Positions 1 to 11,044 of a stretch of DNA of 64,000 bases are shown here, one piece after another (the first letter of the stretch is position 1; every line of letters starts with the position of its first letter). Source of the stretch: Enoplolaimus lenunculus (lineage: Eukaryota > Nematoda > Enoplea > Enoplida > Thoracostomopsidae); the NCBI GenBank assembly GCA_030248215.1, contig JASANG010003728.1, positions 30,125-94,124 of the forward strand, read 5' to 3'. A program made the position numbers and the translations under genes. The notes under the pieces were generated by a model that saw only the letters and a program-made list of their open reading frames with translations, did not search any database and was not told the origin of the DNA.

Positions 1-328
1 TGAAACTTGTAGCTATGCAACTTGCTTTATAAAATTCATTCGGAGAACATGCAGTTGATATTTATTTATGATGAGTATATTCAAAGAATTAATTCATTCG
101 CATGAATAGCTTTGCAAGTTGAATTACTTTATGATCATTGTTTGGAGTGACAAAATATAATATATGTTTGTTATTTATTGCAGTGGTTTGCAAGTTATTC
201 ATGTAAATTTATGCCAAGATTCACAGTACTTACATGAATTCTTTGCAAATACTTGTAGCTGCAACTTCTTCATGCAAGTTGCAGCAGCAAATTCTTCGTG
301 TATAACTTGCACGTGTGAACAGGGCTAA
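1..328. mobile_element. Partial MITE with GCAAGTT/AACTTGC ends, cut by window start
   Basis: The right end reads ACTTGCACGTGTGAACAGGGCT. This matches the right end of the fuller copy at 12780-13080, where the same inverted motif occurs at both ends. Inside are repeated versions of AACTTGTAGCTGCAAC and its complement. The left end lies outside the window. No coding potential is seen. Confidence 0.6.
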
Positions 329-537
329 ACACAATTCTGAGCTCGAGGTACAACATATTCAATGTAGCCAGCAATTTAACTGTTACCCATACTTGTTCTA
401 TTATATAACGGTGGAAACAAAATAGCTAAAATTGAAACATCTCGCAACTTATTGAATTTTCAATTTGTTATAATTATAAATATATAAAATAATTAAAAGC
501 GTTATGTTAATTGATTGGATTCGTCACCGATTATATA

Positions 538-788
538 CACTGTAAATTCCAATGAGTTGATTAATCAATTCAGCTAGCGAGTTGGTTATTTCTGAATTAA
601 TATCAGTAAACATTAACTCATTCTGAGTTGAGTTAATTCCCACTCTGAGTTGAGTTGACTCTGGGTGAGTTGATTAATTAACTCAGAATGAATTGAATCA
701 ACTCAAAATTTTGAGTTCTGACAGTCCTAATTCAGACTGAGTGATTCAACTTATTCTGAGTTAAAATCAACTCATGGAATTTACAGTG
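538..788. mobile_element. GAGTTGA-family MITE, complete copy
   Basis: The ends are inverted repeats: CACTGTAAATTCCAATGAG at the left and its complement (GGAATTTACAGTG) at the right, flanked by TA on both sides. The interior is made of repeated GAGTTGA/TCAACTC blocks in both orientations, so the element can fold on itself. Length is about 251 bp. Other copies are at 17806-18403, around 18.44-19.15 kb, 30610-30885, 41635-41888 and 58853-59063. The TA flanks point to a Tc1/mariner-type transposase acting in trans, which is an inference. Confidence 0.85.
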
Positions 789-1079
789 TAGGATAAGATC
801 GCGTAAATGCAAAATTCACAATAAATTTCGTGTACCGTTTAACGCTCGTAAAAATCAAACTTGTACGGCGCAACGCTTTTCCCCAATAAAATCCAGTTGT
901 TCAGTACAATTAGCATCAGTAATTAAAGGTAAATTTTTCAACTTAGCATTGAGACTATTGGTGGACGCTTCTTTACTTATAAGCAAACTTTATTTGACAA
1001 GCCTTTTGATAGGAAACTGTCAAAAAATAACAAGAAAAGAATCCTGCGGTCGTCAACGTGCATCCACATGGCAAACGAG

Positions 1080-1260
1080 ATGGTATCGCAAGGTATGTGT
1101 TTTTTTCGCATTTAATAAGTTAATATATATATATTTATATATATATATATTTATATGTGGAAATATATATCCATATATATGTATTTATCAGGGTGCGACC
1201 GGATACCAGAAAATGCCGGAGCCAGAGCCAGTGCCGGAGTCGGATGGTTAATTCAAATCT
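1080..1260. repeat. AT microsatellite next to a CCGGAGCC-repeat transposon fragment
   Basis: An (AT)n-rich stretch at about 1122-1182 is followed by CAGGGTGCGACCGGA and GCCGGAGCCAGAGCC. That second part matches the left end of the complete element at 35994-36372. Short open frames here are by-products of the repeats. Confidence 0.6.
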
Positions 1261-1674
1261 AATACTAGATGGCATGCAATTATCAGAACGTAGCTACAAA
1301 TCATTTCTTCCGTGGCCTAAGGTATCCAAACGCTTTACGTAACAAAGCTTAAAATCTCACCCGAATGAATTTTTAACACCTTAACAACAACGTTCACTTT
1401 GTGTAGCGTTGCGTTTTAGTTGCAATATTTGTTTGGACCATAAAACTTTTAAGCGCATCCAGTTTTTCGTAAGTACATCAAATAAGCCGCCATAGGATCA
1501 GGGATGGGAATCTCGGTCTCGACAAGTGTTCGGTATGTGGTAGATCTTGGTCTCGGTTTTTTGAGTCTCGGTATCTTGGAACTGATACCAGAACTCGAGG
1601 ATTCGACAAAGGTATCGCTGTTTTGTTGAAGTAAGTGATGCATGATAAATAAATAAAATTTGTCTGCGAATCTA

Positions 1675-1920
1675 CACTCAAAATAATATTTCTGATATTT
1701 AAGAAAAAATTTCGTACATTTAAGGAATATAATTAGCAAGGTGCACTTGAAAAATATTTCAGTTATAACAGAAGAGTTTTCAAAACGGTTTTGAAATAAG
1801 GTCTGAAAATAAACGTTTTTCAGTTATTTTTAGAAAAATTGTCTTAAATATGAGAAAAACTTTTAAAATTTGCCACAGAAAATACTTTTCTGAATAAATT
1901 CAGAAATACTTTTTTGTGTG
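1675..1920. mobile_element. TA-flanked MITE with CACTCAAAA ends
   Basis: The left end, CACTCAAAATAATATTTCTG, and the right end, CAGAAATACTTTTTTGTGTG, are imperfect inverted repeats, each bordered by TA. Length is about 246 bp. It sits between two tracts rich in GGTCTCGG/CCGAGACC (about 1500-1610 and 2038-2075), which may be the halves of an older element it entered. Confidence 0.6.
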
Positions 1921-2079
1921 TATGATTGATATTCTGAAAAAACACAAAAATTAAGAAACACCTAAAAAACTACGAAAACTGCATTAGAAATAATATGTTT
2001 TTAAAATTTTAAGTTTTTTTGATGATAAAAAATTGAACGAGACCGAGAAATTTCAAAGCCGGCCTCGGGTCGTCTGTGT

Positions 2080-2740
2080 CAGACATGTTTACAACTTCGA
2101 ACAAAACCAATACGAAATTTGCCGACAGTGTTTCAACAAAGGATGTATTTTATAGGGAACAACTGAAGAATGCTTCCATTACACTTACTCGGATTGTGGC
2201 AATCCTCCAGCGGCAGACCTACCAGCAACGCAAGAAGAATGCTATAACCTTTGTTTCTCAGCAGTAGAAAAACAAACGTTACAGGTGTTTAAAAACATTA
2301 AATTTAGTAATGGTTACAAATTATCTTAAAACATACGGCAATATTTGTCTGAAACTACAAAAAACACACCGGTGTGTACGTTTATTATTGTTCAAAGACT
2401 TTTTGGATGCCATAGGCAATCTTCTCCCAGACCGTAAATTTTTGAGGCGTTGAATATATAGCGGGCAAATTATTAAGGAATGGCAATTGTACAAGACGTT
2501 GGTGAAGACTGTCTATGAAACCAACTTTTTAGACATTTGTGTCGTTATAGTTGTTCACAAAAGAGCATATTTGTGCTGTACATTAAAAAATTTTCAAACT
2601 TTCTGTATCTATTTTATGACTGTTAAGTCTAGATGAACAAATATGGAACTTAGCCTTAATCTCAAGTTGTCAGTATTATTTTTTTGATTAAACGCATACA
2701 AAAAATTGTGAATTAAGCTAAACAAAGTTTGGCCCTTGTT
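2080..2740. other. No recognised feature
   Basis: This AT-rich stretch has only short chance reading frames. I see no splice-framed exon, no inverted-repeat ends and no match to the repeat families elsewhere in the window. Confidence 0.4.
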
Positions 2741-2799
2741 ACTTTAAGGGGCGCCCAGCTTTATGGTGGATCTATTAAAGAGTAGGTTTAGATTCTAGA

Positions 2800-2890
2800 T
2801 TACATTTTTGCTTAGGCTTAGGCTTAGGATTATGCTTAGGAACACATTTTTGCAACGCTTAGGCTTAGGCTTAGGCTTAGGAATATGTTT
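2800..2890 (+). repeat. Interstitial TTAGGC tract
   Basis: Runs of GCTTAGGCTTAGGCTTAGG occur twice with short interruptions. The unit equals the nematode telomere hexamer TTAGGC. The surrounding sequence resembles the TTAGGC-bearing MITE family, better seen at 23171-23342 and 61855-62087, but its ends are not clear here. Confidence 0.7.
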
Positions 2891-3380
2891 AATTTACTAT
2901 TACTCCCCTAAAAGTAGCATTGGCCCAAAGTTTTATGCTCAAAAGCGAAGCGTTGCATTTGGTCTCAAATGTGTAGGGCTAAACGGAAAAATTTTCGTTA
3001 AGATAAGGTTATAACGCTTGGTAAAATTCAACACGACCTTGAGAAACTTTGTAAGCAATCAACGCACAATTAAAAGCGGTCTTGATTCCATTCTACGGGA
3101 TTAATAAATGATTGTGTCGAGTTGTACAAATTATTTGTGGTGGGGTTTTTTTACATTTGTTTACATGATATAATTTTGTTGTAATTAATCTCTGTAAATT
3201 GAAGTTTATCTACAAAAATAACCTAACCAACCAAAATAGTGACTGTCGTTTGGGATAACTTGTGAGCGTGTATAATTCCTATTTGATACTTGTTACGATT
3301 TAACTCTTCGCAAAATCCAAAGGAATATAGCTGATAGGGGGGACCGTTTTTACCGCGGGACTGCAACAGAGTAAGATTAA

Positions 3381-3643
3381 CCCCTTCTCACATTGAGTTG
3401 CCTATAGGCAACTCAGCGCAGTGTATATGCGTTAAATAATATATATCGCACCGTATTTAACAATTGCAACACGTATACATAGTACTAAATCACCACAAGA
3501 CGTGAGAGCCCCCTCGGGCTCGAGCGTCAAGCTCCTGTAGCTGAGTGGTGATGGTATACGCCACCCTCTCCAGTTACTGAAGTTCGAATCCTAGCATAAA
3601 AGTATATCTCAGGAGAAATAGAAAATATTCATGTGCGAAAGGG
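3381..3643 (+). mobile_element. TTAA-flanked MITE carrying a tRNA-like segment
   Basis: The element begins CCCCTTCTCACATTG and ends ATGTGCGAAAGGG, with a TTAA on each side (3377-3380 and 3644-3647). That is the signature of piggyBac-type transposition. Inside, on the plus strand, TAGCTGAGTGG matches a Pol III A box and AGTTCGAATCC matches a B box, about 40-45 bp apart as in a tRNA. Length is 263 bp. Other copies are at 26883-27145, 27300-27575 (degenerate), 36492-36755 (reverse), 52223-52472 (reverse) and 57147-57343 (degenerate). Confidence 0.85.
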
Positions 3644-4132
3644 TTAAGCTTTCGACTAATGTATTTGCTTATGCTTAGACTTAGGTTTAGGAGTATGCTT
3701 ATACTAGATACTGTTATGGCCCTCCAAGCCAAGTATTTGTTTTTCTGTGGCGATTTTTTTCGTATTTTAACAAGTTGTTACCCATGTAACAAATCATCTT
3801 GCGACACCTATTCGCAATTCCTGGTCGAGGACTATCTAGAATGTCTTGTTGGAAAGCAAACGTTCAGGTTGCATTGGTGGCCCTGGCCACAAATTCAGTT
3901 GGAGTTTATAAGATGACAAAAAATCTCATGTTCGACTGAATTTTTACCTAGTTTGTGAAATAACCTCAAATTTTGAACCATCTATTATACAGTTTCGTGC
4001 TCTCACCTTTACTCATATACCCGATGATACTTATTTACCTATAACGTTCCAAGGGTCCTTGTACCCATTTTTAAAACCTTACGGGGTGTCGCCAAGACAG
4101 CAACTCATTGAAAACACAGATCATATATGGTT

Positions 4133-4307
4133 CAGGGTGGTAACAGAAGTATAAGCGCATTCCTAACAAAAAGGTTAAACCTAAGCCTTAACTTAAAAAT
4201 ACGCCTAATACAGGGCCTAGGCCTAAGTCTAAACCTAAGCAAGAATTAGTCTAAAGCTTAAGCTTATTATATTGCAGTCTGTCAGAAAAACGAACGTTCC
4301 ACCCCTG
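4133..4307 (-). mobile_element. TTAGGC-bearing MITE, diverged copy
   Basis: It starts CAGGGTGGTAACAG and ends GAACGTTCCACCCCTG, an imperfect inverted repeat. The interior holds several CCTAAG/CCTAAA units, which are degenerate telomere-like hexamers on the minus strand. It belongs with the copies at 23171-23342, 42007-42180, 61441-61557 and 61855-62087. Confidence 0.65.
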
Positions 4308-4768
4308 ATAATACGCAAGCCAGAAAAAGAATAAATTTGAAAATTCTGGAGCGGTATTGCGGCTGAAGGGCGGTTTTACTACTTTTCGCTTTGACCAGCA
4401 AACAAAAATCATATGACTCAAGTAATACATTTAGGCTCTTGTACACTCCCCCCATTGTTTTAGTCTTGGGCTAAGGTGTAAACTTGTGATAAGCTGGGAA
4501 GTGTACATGTGCCCGAAATTCAAAAATATTCTACCTAAACGAAACAGTAAATATTTGTCAGCTTATACATTGGATATCCTTTTATTATATATCCAGGCAT
4601 GTAGGTATTCAATGGTGTAGATATTTATAGCTTTTGTCTTAAAGTAACTTTACAACCACGATTATGTTATTCCTGTTGTTTTTAGGCAAGCTGACATAAA
4701 CGGTTTTTGAAAAGCATCTTGTTTTAACTTTTAAAACAGTTGAAAAAAATTATCTTTGTAAACTATTT

Positions 4769-5422
4769 TCATTCAAACCGAAGAATGCTTCTTAAATCTT
4801 CTCCGTTTTCATCGTTTTTTAACGCTGAACCATCGATCGAAAGTTTATCGCGTTCCATTCGCATGATATTGGTGTGATGTCGGTACGGGAATTCATACTT
4901 ATTAAAAGTATCACGTTCGTTGTTTGACCAATGTTGTTTGCTGATCATGTTTTCCTGCTGCGGTCCAAAATCGTTGCGATTTGAAGAATTTTCGTTGTTT
5001 TCATCGTTGTTACGCTTTTTTTCCGAAAAATCTCTTCCAAAATGGAAACTTTTCTTGCGTTTGCGCCAACTCTGCTCTGTTCCAAGGTGGTTGCGCTCAA
5101 ATTTGTTATAATTTCCGAATTTATTACGGTCAGTTTTTAGCCAGTGATCCAGTAAACCAGCCGGTCCAACTCCGAATTTTTTTGACGGCAGAGCACCGCC
5201 GCCGCTTTTGGGTTCGTCCGAATTTGTTTTGTACAACAAATTGTTAGAAAATGCTGGACTGGTTAAGTCGTATGCGTTCAACAAATTTCCTGGATTTGTC
5301 TCAATTGGCGCGAATTGGTTACTGGATTTTATTAACCAGTATAGTATGCTAGAAGTGTTTGCCGTATCGATAACAAACGATACTGATAAAACTAATAGAA
5401 GTACTGGGTTAATTTTTATCAT
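4769..5422 (-). CDS. Secreted basic, Asn-rich protein of unknown function (217 aa)
   Basis: This is a single-exon reading frame. The first 20-odd residues (MIKINPVLLLVLSVSFVIDT) form a clear signal peptide, so the product probably enters the secretory path. The rest has no domain I recognise. Residues about 60-90 are Gly/Pro/Ser-rich, and residues 95-175 are strongly charged and Asn-rich with the basic cluster SWRKRKKS. There are no cysteines in the mature part. The start is supported by a good acceptor (TTTTCGATTTCAG) ending at 5442, which leaves a 19-nt leader before the ATG, as in spliced-leader genes. A MITE begins about 200 bp upstream at 5643. It could be a rapidly evolving cuticle or gland product. 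Low complexity makes the call less sure than the other genes. Confidence 0.7.
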   Translation of the reverse strand: MIKINPVLLLVLSVSFVIDTANTSSILYWLIKSSNQFAPIETNPGNLLNAYDLTSPAFSNNLLYKTNSDEPKSGGGALPSKKFGVGPAGLLDHWLKTDRNKFGNYNKFERNHLGTEQSWRKRKKSFHFGRDFSEKKRNNDENNENSSNRNDFGPQQENMISKQHWSNNERDTFNKYEFPYRHHTNIMRMERDKLSIDGSALKNDENGEDLRSILRFE

Positions 5423-5440
5423 GATTGGTCCGAAAAATTG

Positions 5441-5453
5441 CCTGAAATCGAAA
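5441..5453 (-). promoter_or_regulatory. Candidate spliced-leader acceptor for the 4769-5422 gene
   Basis: On the minus strand TTTTCGATTTCAG is followed by G and then, 19 nt later, the ATG. A strong acceptor this close to a start codon with no matching upstream coding exon suggests trans-splicing, although a 5'-UTR intron would look the same. Confidence 0.5.
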
Positions 5454-5642
5454 ACGTAACTTTAGCATGCGAATAAAACCATCTGAGAGATTAGAGTCAA
5501 AACACAGTCCCTCGGTAGGGACTACTGACAAAACGCAGACTCTCGCTACAACGTTGTTTCTGCGAAATAAATTTTAGTTTTGTACAACGATAGTCCCTTC
5601 GAACAGTGTCACGATTGGTCTTGTTATGGTGTAAAGACATTA

Positions 5643-6086
5643 CTGTATTGACCCGAATAAGAGAGGGAGGGGGAATAGTGGGGGGTCCCCGTTTTGAGTC
5701 CGAATCAATCGGAGTCCGTATCCCTAATAAGAGTCCGTAAGCAGATAGAGACCATAAACCCTAATTAGAGTCCATAAATGTCAATTAACCATAATTGTAG
5801 CGCATAAATGACTCCGACAAATAATTTGAGTTCGAAATTTTAAAGCGTACTTAAATTTTGAAAGTACATTCCTAAGTATAACCTTGTATTATCGATCAGT
5901 CTATTGACACAAGACAAATAAACGTTTAATTCAACGGATAATTGCAGGACCGGATATATATCAGCAATGAAGGGCGGCGGAGCGTGGGTTAAGAATAAAT
6001 AACAGTCCGTAACCGAATAACAAGGGGGGTTCCCTCTGGAGAGGCCAAATAAATATCAGTCCCCCATCTTATTCGGATAACTACAG
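5643..6086. mobile_element. CTGTAGTGACCCG-family MITE, complete copy
   Basis: The ends are CTGTATTGACCCGAATAAG and its near complement (CTTATTCGGATAACTACAG), bordered by TA. The 444-bp interior has repeated 'agtccgtaa/agtccataaa' phrases but no coding frame. Complete or near-complete copies lie at 23992-24431, 32884-33321, 39446-39870 and 40788-41232, with a short deleted copy at 20295-20452. The TA duplication fits a Tc1/mariner-type source. Confidence 0.88.
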
Positions 6087-6823
6087 TATGCACTCTGCAC
6101 TGTGATCGTAGCGACATTGCAGATTGTGTAAACAGGATGTCTGCGTTGTCCTTGCACTCTGGAAAGAACTAGTTCTAAATATCACATCCTTCCTACAGAG
6201 TGCCTAAAAATGGCATGGGTTCTTACACAGACCTGGACAATTTGTTACAGTAGTGCGCGCAGTAACTTGGATTTTCCACTATTTGATATCTATGTATAAA
6301 GATAACGGCTATGCGTCTTATGAGCCCGGCCATTGGCACATTCAAGGGATGCAGACTTTCCGCCCTACGAACCCACGACACAATATTTTTTATTAAAGAT
6401 TAGCATTAAAATTGCGTTTGGTTTTTCGCTTACTTCCTTGCGAGTTTTTATCATTTTTTACATTTCGCACAAACCCATTTCAGAAATGGCTCGAACCGCC
6501 TATGAGCCAGCAATCAAGAGAGTTGCATGAATTCTTAGGATGTGTTATCCTTTTGGTCTGCAACACTTACTAAATTCAACCTGAGCCAGGACGGTCATTA
6601 GCAGCGGTTAATGGCTTCGAAGCTGGTTAAAGTGTAATCACAACTGTACTGTCAAATGTAAGCTTTTAAACGAAGATAGCTTTAGAATATTTGAAGCTGG
6701 TTTGGTGATAGAGGCTAATTTTTCATCAGCCCTTAGTTTTTTTGCTTGAACATTTTCTATTTTAGTAAACTCATATTTCCACGTTAGGATTTGAATATTC
6801 ACCGCTGAGCTATAAAAGTTTTA

Positions 6824-8136
6824 GGTTGCGCTATACTTTAAAGAGCCGGACGCCGGCTTCCACGCCGCCGCGCTCCGGCGTGCAACAATCTTTATAAAAA
6901 GTGCGCGCGCCGGCGCGCGGCGCCTCCGGCGGCGTGCGGCAAAATTTTTTTACCTCTCCTGTGTTCCAACGGAATTCCGATTCCGGCTAGAATTCTGATA
7001 ATATTTGCATTTCGATTCCGATTCCGGCTAGAATTCTGATAATATTTGCATTTCGATTCCGATTCTGACTGAGTGCTGTTCCGATGCCGGAATTCCGATT
7101 TTTCGGTAATGAGTCTTGTTTTTATTTTGACTTTGAATCGAAAGAAGTCTGTTTCCCAATTAGAGTCCATAAATAGACAGAGTCCAAAGTTCTAATTAGA
7201 GTCCATAGACGTTCATTAAGCTAATTCGATATACGCATGCTTCCTGGACAACGTACACTTTAGCACCAGGCACAGATTACGATTCATTACTTGAAGTATC
7301 TATTACCTATTTTCATAGCACAGTACTAGTCTTAAAATGTATTTTTAACGTAAATAGCAAATGGTTTGCATAAGTAAAGGTACGTTTTGCAAAACTGGTG
7401 CTCACCTCAAAAATAAATAACAGTCCAAAGCCGGATTGCAAAGGGTACAATCCGTTGAAGCAAAATAATTATGTCACCCAGGCCTCATGTTCGGAAACAT
7501 TTGAACAGAAGCACGTGGTCTCATATCAGGGATGCATACTGTTTTTAGGCTTGAGAAATTATTACTGAGTTTGCTTTTTACAGCTACAGTTGTATGAGGC
7601 AGTAGGGCAGTGGCTTCTATCCCTAAATAGGGTCAGTTAGTAGATAGAGTGTATAAGTCTTAATTAGAGTAAATAAATGAGACCAAAGCAGAAGAATGGC
7701 ATTGATTCTTCAGCGACGCAACAAACACTCAGACATCTCGCATAAACATTATTAAATCTGGAAAAAACTTAGCGGACATAGCAATCAATAAAAATGCTTC
7801 CGAGCTTGTGAATTCTCTCTGCCTATATTATAATTTTCTGCTTCGTTTCGTAATATTTTCCATCCCGCCCTCGTGAGGAATTTCTGGATTCATGGTTGCA
7901 TACGATGAATAACAAATAAATATTAACAGACTGTAACCGAATAAAAGGAGGCACCGTACGGATTGGCAAAATAAACATTAGCCACATATTCTTCGGGTCA
8001 CTCTAGTATTTTGGTTGTACCACGGAGTGTGGAGACATTTTACAAAAAAATGAACAAAAAATAGCCGTACGGGTGACAGACGGTACCATGCGGGTGACGG
8101 ACGGCGCCACGCGTAAACAAAAGTATAGCGCAACCC
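6824..8136. mobile_element. 1.3-kb inverted-repeat element with GGTTGCGCTATACTTT ends
   Basis: GGTTGCGCTATACTTT at the left is mirrored by AAAGTATAGCGCAACC at the right, next to TA on each side. The left part contains a very GC-rich, hairpin-forming tract (about 6846-6950, rich in CCGGCG). The middle and right hold two degenerate blocks of the CTGTAGTGACCCG MITE (about 7140-7450 and 7600-8010), so younger insertions have enlarged it. No transposase frame is visible. A related fragment occurs at about 26610-26675. Confidence 0.65.
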
Positions 8137-8139
8137 TAA

Positions 8140-9860
8140 GCCTTACACCGATGATTCTGCGTTACTAATTAAAAATTTCTAAATTTTGAAGCACAACCCA
8201 TGCCCCCATTGACCGATTTCCAACTTTGATCCTGTGGATAAATGCATGATCAGTGGTTGTTTTGGGGCATGTTTTGTTTTTAGCTCAGCAGTAGGGAACT
8301 TATTTTTAATTGATGAACTTCTCTTTTGATGTTTTTTAAATCAACCTTCTGGTGTGTGAACTCGTTGCACCTCAAACTGTTTGCATTGGAGTATCAATGA
8401 CGTACAACAATTTTAAGGTCAGTTTAGTTGACGTGTTTATAGAAACACCACAAAAATATATACAACCTGTTGTTTGTAACCGCTGTGAAAAGCGCTTCGA
8501 AGTAAGTACCTCAATATAACATTACCGTGGGCACAAAATAATTATAAAGTATTTTAAATATGAATCATACATCTGGTACAAGAGCAGAATATTTTGAATT
8601 AAGGCAGGAACATTCAGAAATTTAAAAATATTTATTACGCGATTGGCAATTTTAGCTTTTAAATATGATATTGAAGCTATTTTAAGGTACCCTGACTTGT
8701 ACCACGGTGCCAGAACAAACAATTTTTGGTTTCTCGAGTAAACTGTCAAACTAGCACTATAAGTTTCAGAATATCAACGTAATACCAACTGCATAAAACT
8801 ATAAATGTTAGAATATTTCGTGTCCGACATCAGTTCTAAAGTTTGTGACCTGAAATAAAAAATATTTATGTATATAACAATCAAGTTACTTAAAATTGTA
8901 TTATTTAAACATGAAAACCGTATTGCCGAACCTTGTTGGATTCGGATTTCGATATCGGTTTTTCACATTAAAAACCGGATCTTGACTCTTGCCGTCGTAT
9001 GATTCCTCATATTTGTTTCGTTGACCGCATCTTATTGCTTGTTTTAATAGAAGCTGTCGATACCGTTTTAACATTCACAAATTTTATTTCTGAATATTTT
9101 CAGCTTAAAATTCATGATAGTAGTTGTAAATGGGGTATCTCATAAACCGAAGTAACTACACTTGCGGTATTTGCAAAGCCGTCTGCTCAACAACTGCCAG
9201 CTAAGTATTTGTTTCAATTTACGGTTAGGGTAGCCATATTTTAGACGGTAAATGTAGATAATGATTATGTGTTCAATGCAATTTACAACTAGGGCTTCAC
9301 GGTAGTTTATCGGAAAACATCTACTGTTAAATTTTGCCGTTTCATATACAACTACTCTAACATATAAAATGTACCGCAAGAGTCAACGCTACCGATTTCA
9401 ATTTCAATGCAAAAATTTGAAGCCTGTTCTACATGCCTAAGCATAAAGTATGAGCCTATACCTAATTAAACCTAATCGGCTAATGGTACAGATTGGAAAG
9501 CGTATTATATATCCGTAAACTTCACGTATACAAATAATCGTTACACAATTAAAAGTAGATTTACACGTTTCGTTTCAGAAATTTCTACAATAAAATATTA
9601 AATAGATCTCCTCTACTATCTCTTCCCTTGTATATGCATCCCTAGTTACCACCAATATGAAATTTTAATTCAAAATTCAAAAACTTTACACTGCTATATA
9701 AAAGCCCTAACAATACGAACATAAAACATCGAAAATATAAATGCTTAATGTTTAATATGTTGAATTTTATGCAGTCGAAGGCTTCGTATTTTATTGCACA
9801 TACGTGCTTTAACATTGTGCACCCAAAATTTGTTTTTATACACTTTTTCCGTGTTTCAAT
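8140..9860. other. No gene recognised; one short dispersed repeat
   Basis: AT-rich sequence without a supportable exon. About 65 bp at 8690-8755 (CTGACTTGTACCACGGT and on) recurs at 25371-25435, so it is a dispersed repeat. The rest shows nothing I recognise. Confidence 0.4.
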
Positions 9861-10265
9861 GTTTATGATTGCTCGAAAGGACCAACTTCCGTGGTGCAGT
9901 ATTTGTGATAGTCGTAAAGGGCCAACTTCCGTGTTTCAGTATTTGTGATTGCTCGAAAGGGCCAACTTCCGTGATGCAGTATTTGTAATTTTCCGAAAGG
10001 GCCAACTTCCGTGGTGCAGTATTTGTGATTGTCCGAAAGGGCCAACTTCCGTGGTGCAGTATTTGTGATAGTCTGAAAGGGCCAACTTCCGTGTTTCAGT
10101 ATTTGTGATTGCTCGAAAGGGCCAACTTTTGTGTTTCAGGTGGTGCAGTATTTGTGATTGTCCGAAAGGGCCAACTTCCGTGGTGCAGTATTTGTGATTG
10201 TCCGAAAGGGCCAACTTCCGTGGTGCAGTATTTGTGATTGTCCGAAAGGGCCAACTTCCGTGGAA
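9860..10265 (+). repeat. 40-bp minisatellite, about 10 copies
   Basis: The unit centres on GTCCGAAAGGGCCAACTTCC followed by GTGGTGCAGTATTTGTGATT. Copies follow each other without unique spacers. Two variants alternate (GTGGTGCAG or GTGTTTCAG after ACTTCC), and one copy near 10130 has both fused. Long frames on both strands here are produced by the repeat. Confidence 0.95.
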
Positions 10266-10489
10266 GTGCCACATAAAAAAATTTTCGAGATTTAAACTGG
10301 ACAACCTCGCATGCGAGGTATGGGCAGCCCCCCCCCCGCCGCTCCTCTCAGTACACTCGTGCCAAATTCTGAGAACTGACAGTATCGAGGGCTTTAGGGT
10401 GGAGATGGGGAGAGCATAAATGCGAAACTAAATTGTACGAGCGAATTATTTATATGGCGAATCAGTTGTTTTTAACTACTTAATTTCGC

Positions 10490-10860
10490 CTCACCTCTGG
10501 CTTCACCGCCACTACGGCTCCGGCAATTTTGTAGAACTCCGGCTCACGCTCCGATATTTTCCACAAACTGTTGCACCGTGATAATACATTTTTTCACTAT
10601 GTTATATGTTAATTTTCGGTTTGTCGTTTTTTACATATATTACGCCCACATATGAAATGGAACGTATTATGATGTAGGTAGCTATAGCATTGCAATAAAG
10701 TTGTCTTCAAAGATTGGTTGCGTAGTTCCGTATCTGGCGTTGTGAGTCGCTAAGCGTTAAAAATTATTTTTTTAGTATTAACAAGTATTTTTTCTTTTCC
10801 AGTTCCGGTATATTTTTAACTTTCCGGTTCCGGTATTTTATTCCGGTTATACCCTTATTT
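10490..10860. mobile_element. Degenerate CCGGAGCC-repeat element
   Basis: GGCTCCGGCAATTTTG and TTCCGGTTATACCCTT match the interior and right end of the element at 35994-36372. The left end is not clear, so the boundaries are approximate. Confidence 0.5.
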
Positions 10861-10907
10861 TGGATGAAATGGTGTGTTTGCACAACTACACATAAAACTT
10901 GAAAGCA

Positions 10908-11040
10908 ATTGACAGCTACTGTTTACGAAAGTAGAGCAATTGACAGCTACTGTCTACGTAAGTAGCGTAATTGACAGCTACTGTCTACGAAAGTAGCGCA
11001 ATTGACAGCTACTGTTTATGAAATTAGTGCCATTGACAGT
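10908..11040 (+). repeat. 31-bp tandem repeat, about four copies
   Basis: ATTGACAGCTACTGT begins units at 10908, 10939, 10970 and 11001, with a decayed fifth near 11033. Each unit also contains TACGAAAGTAGCG, which is partly self-complementary. Confidence 0.9.
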
Positions 11041-11044
11041 AAGC

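Noticed and set aside
3530-3600. Functional tRNA gene
   Set aside because: A and B boxes fit, but acceptor and T stems do not pair, and the segment repeats with the MITE.
9860-10265. CRISPR-like array
   Set aside because: Units are contiguous with no unique spacers, in a eukaryotic genome.
9863-10304. Frames of 60-122 codons over the minisatellite
   Set aside because: The 40-bp unit does not keep a coding phase as a designed repeat would, and there is no start or splice context.
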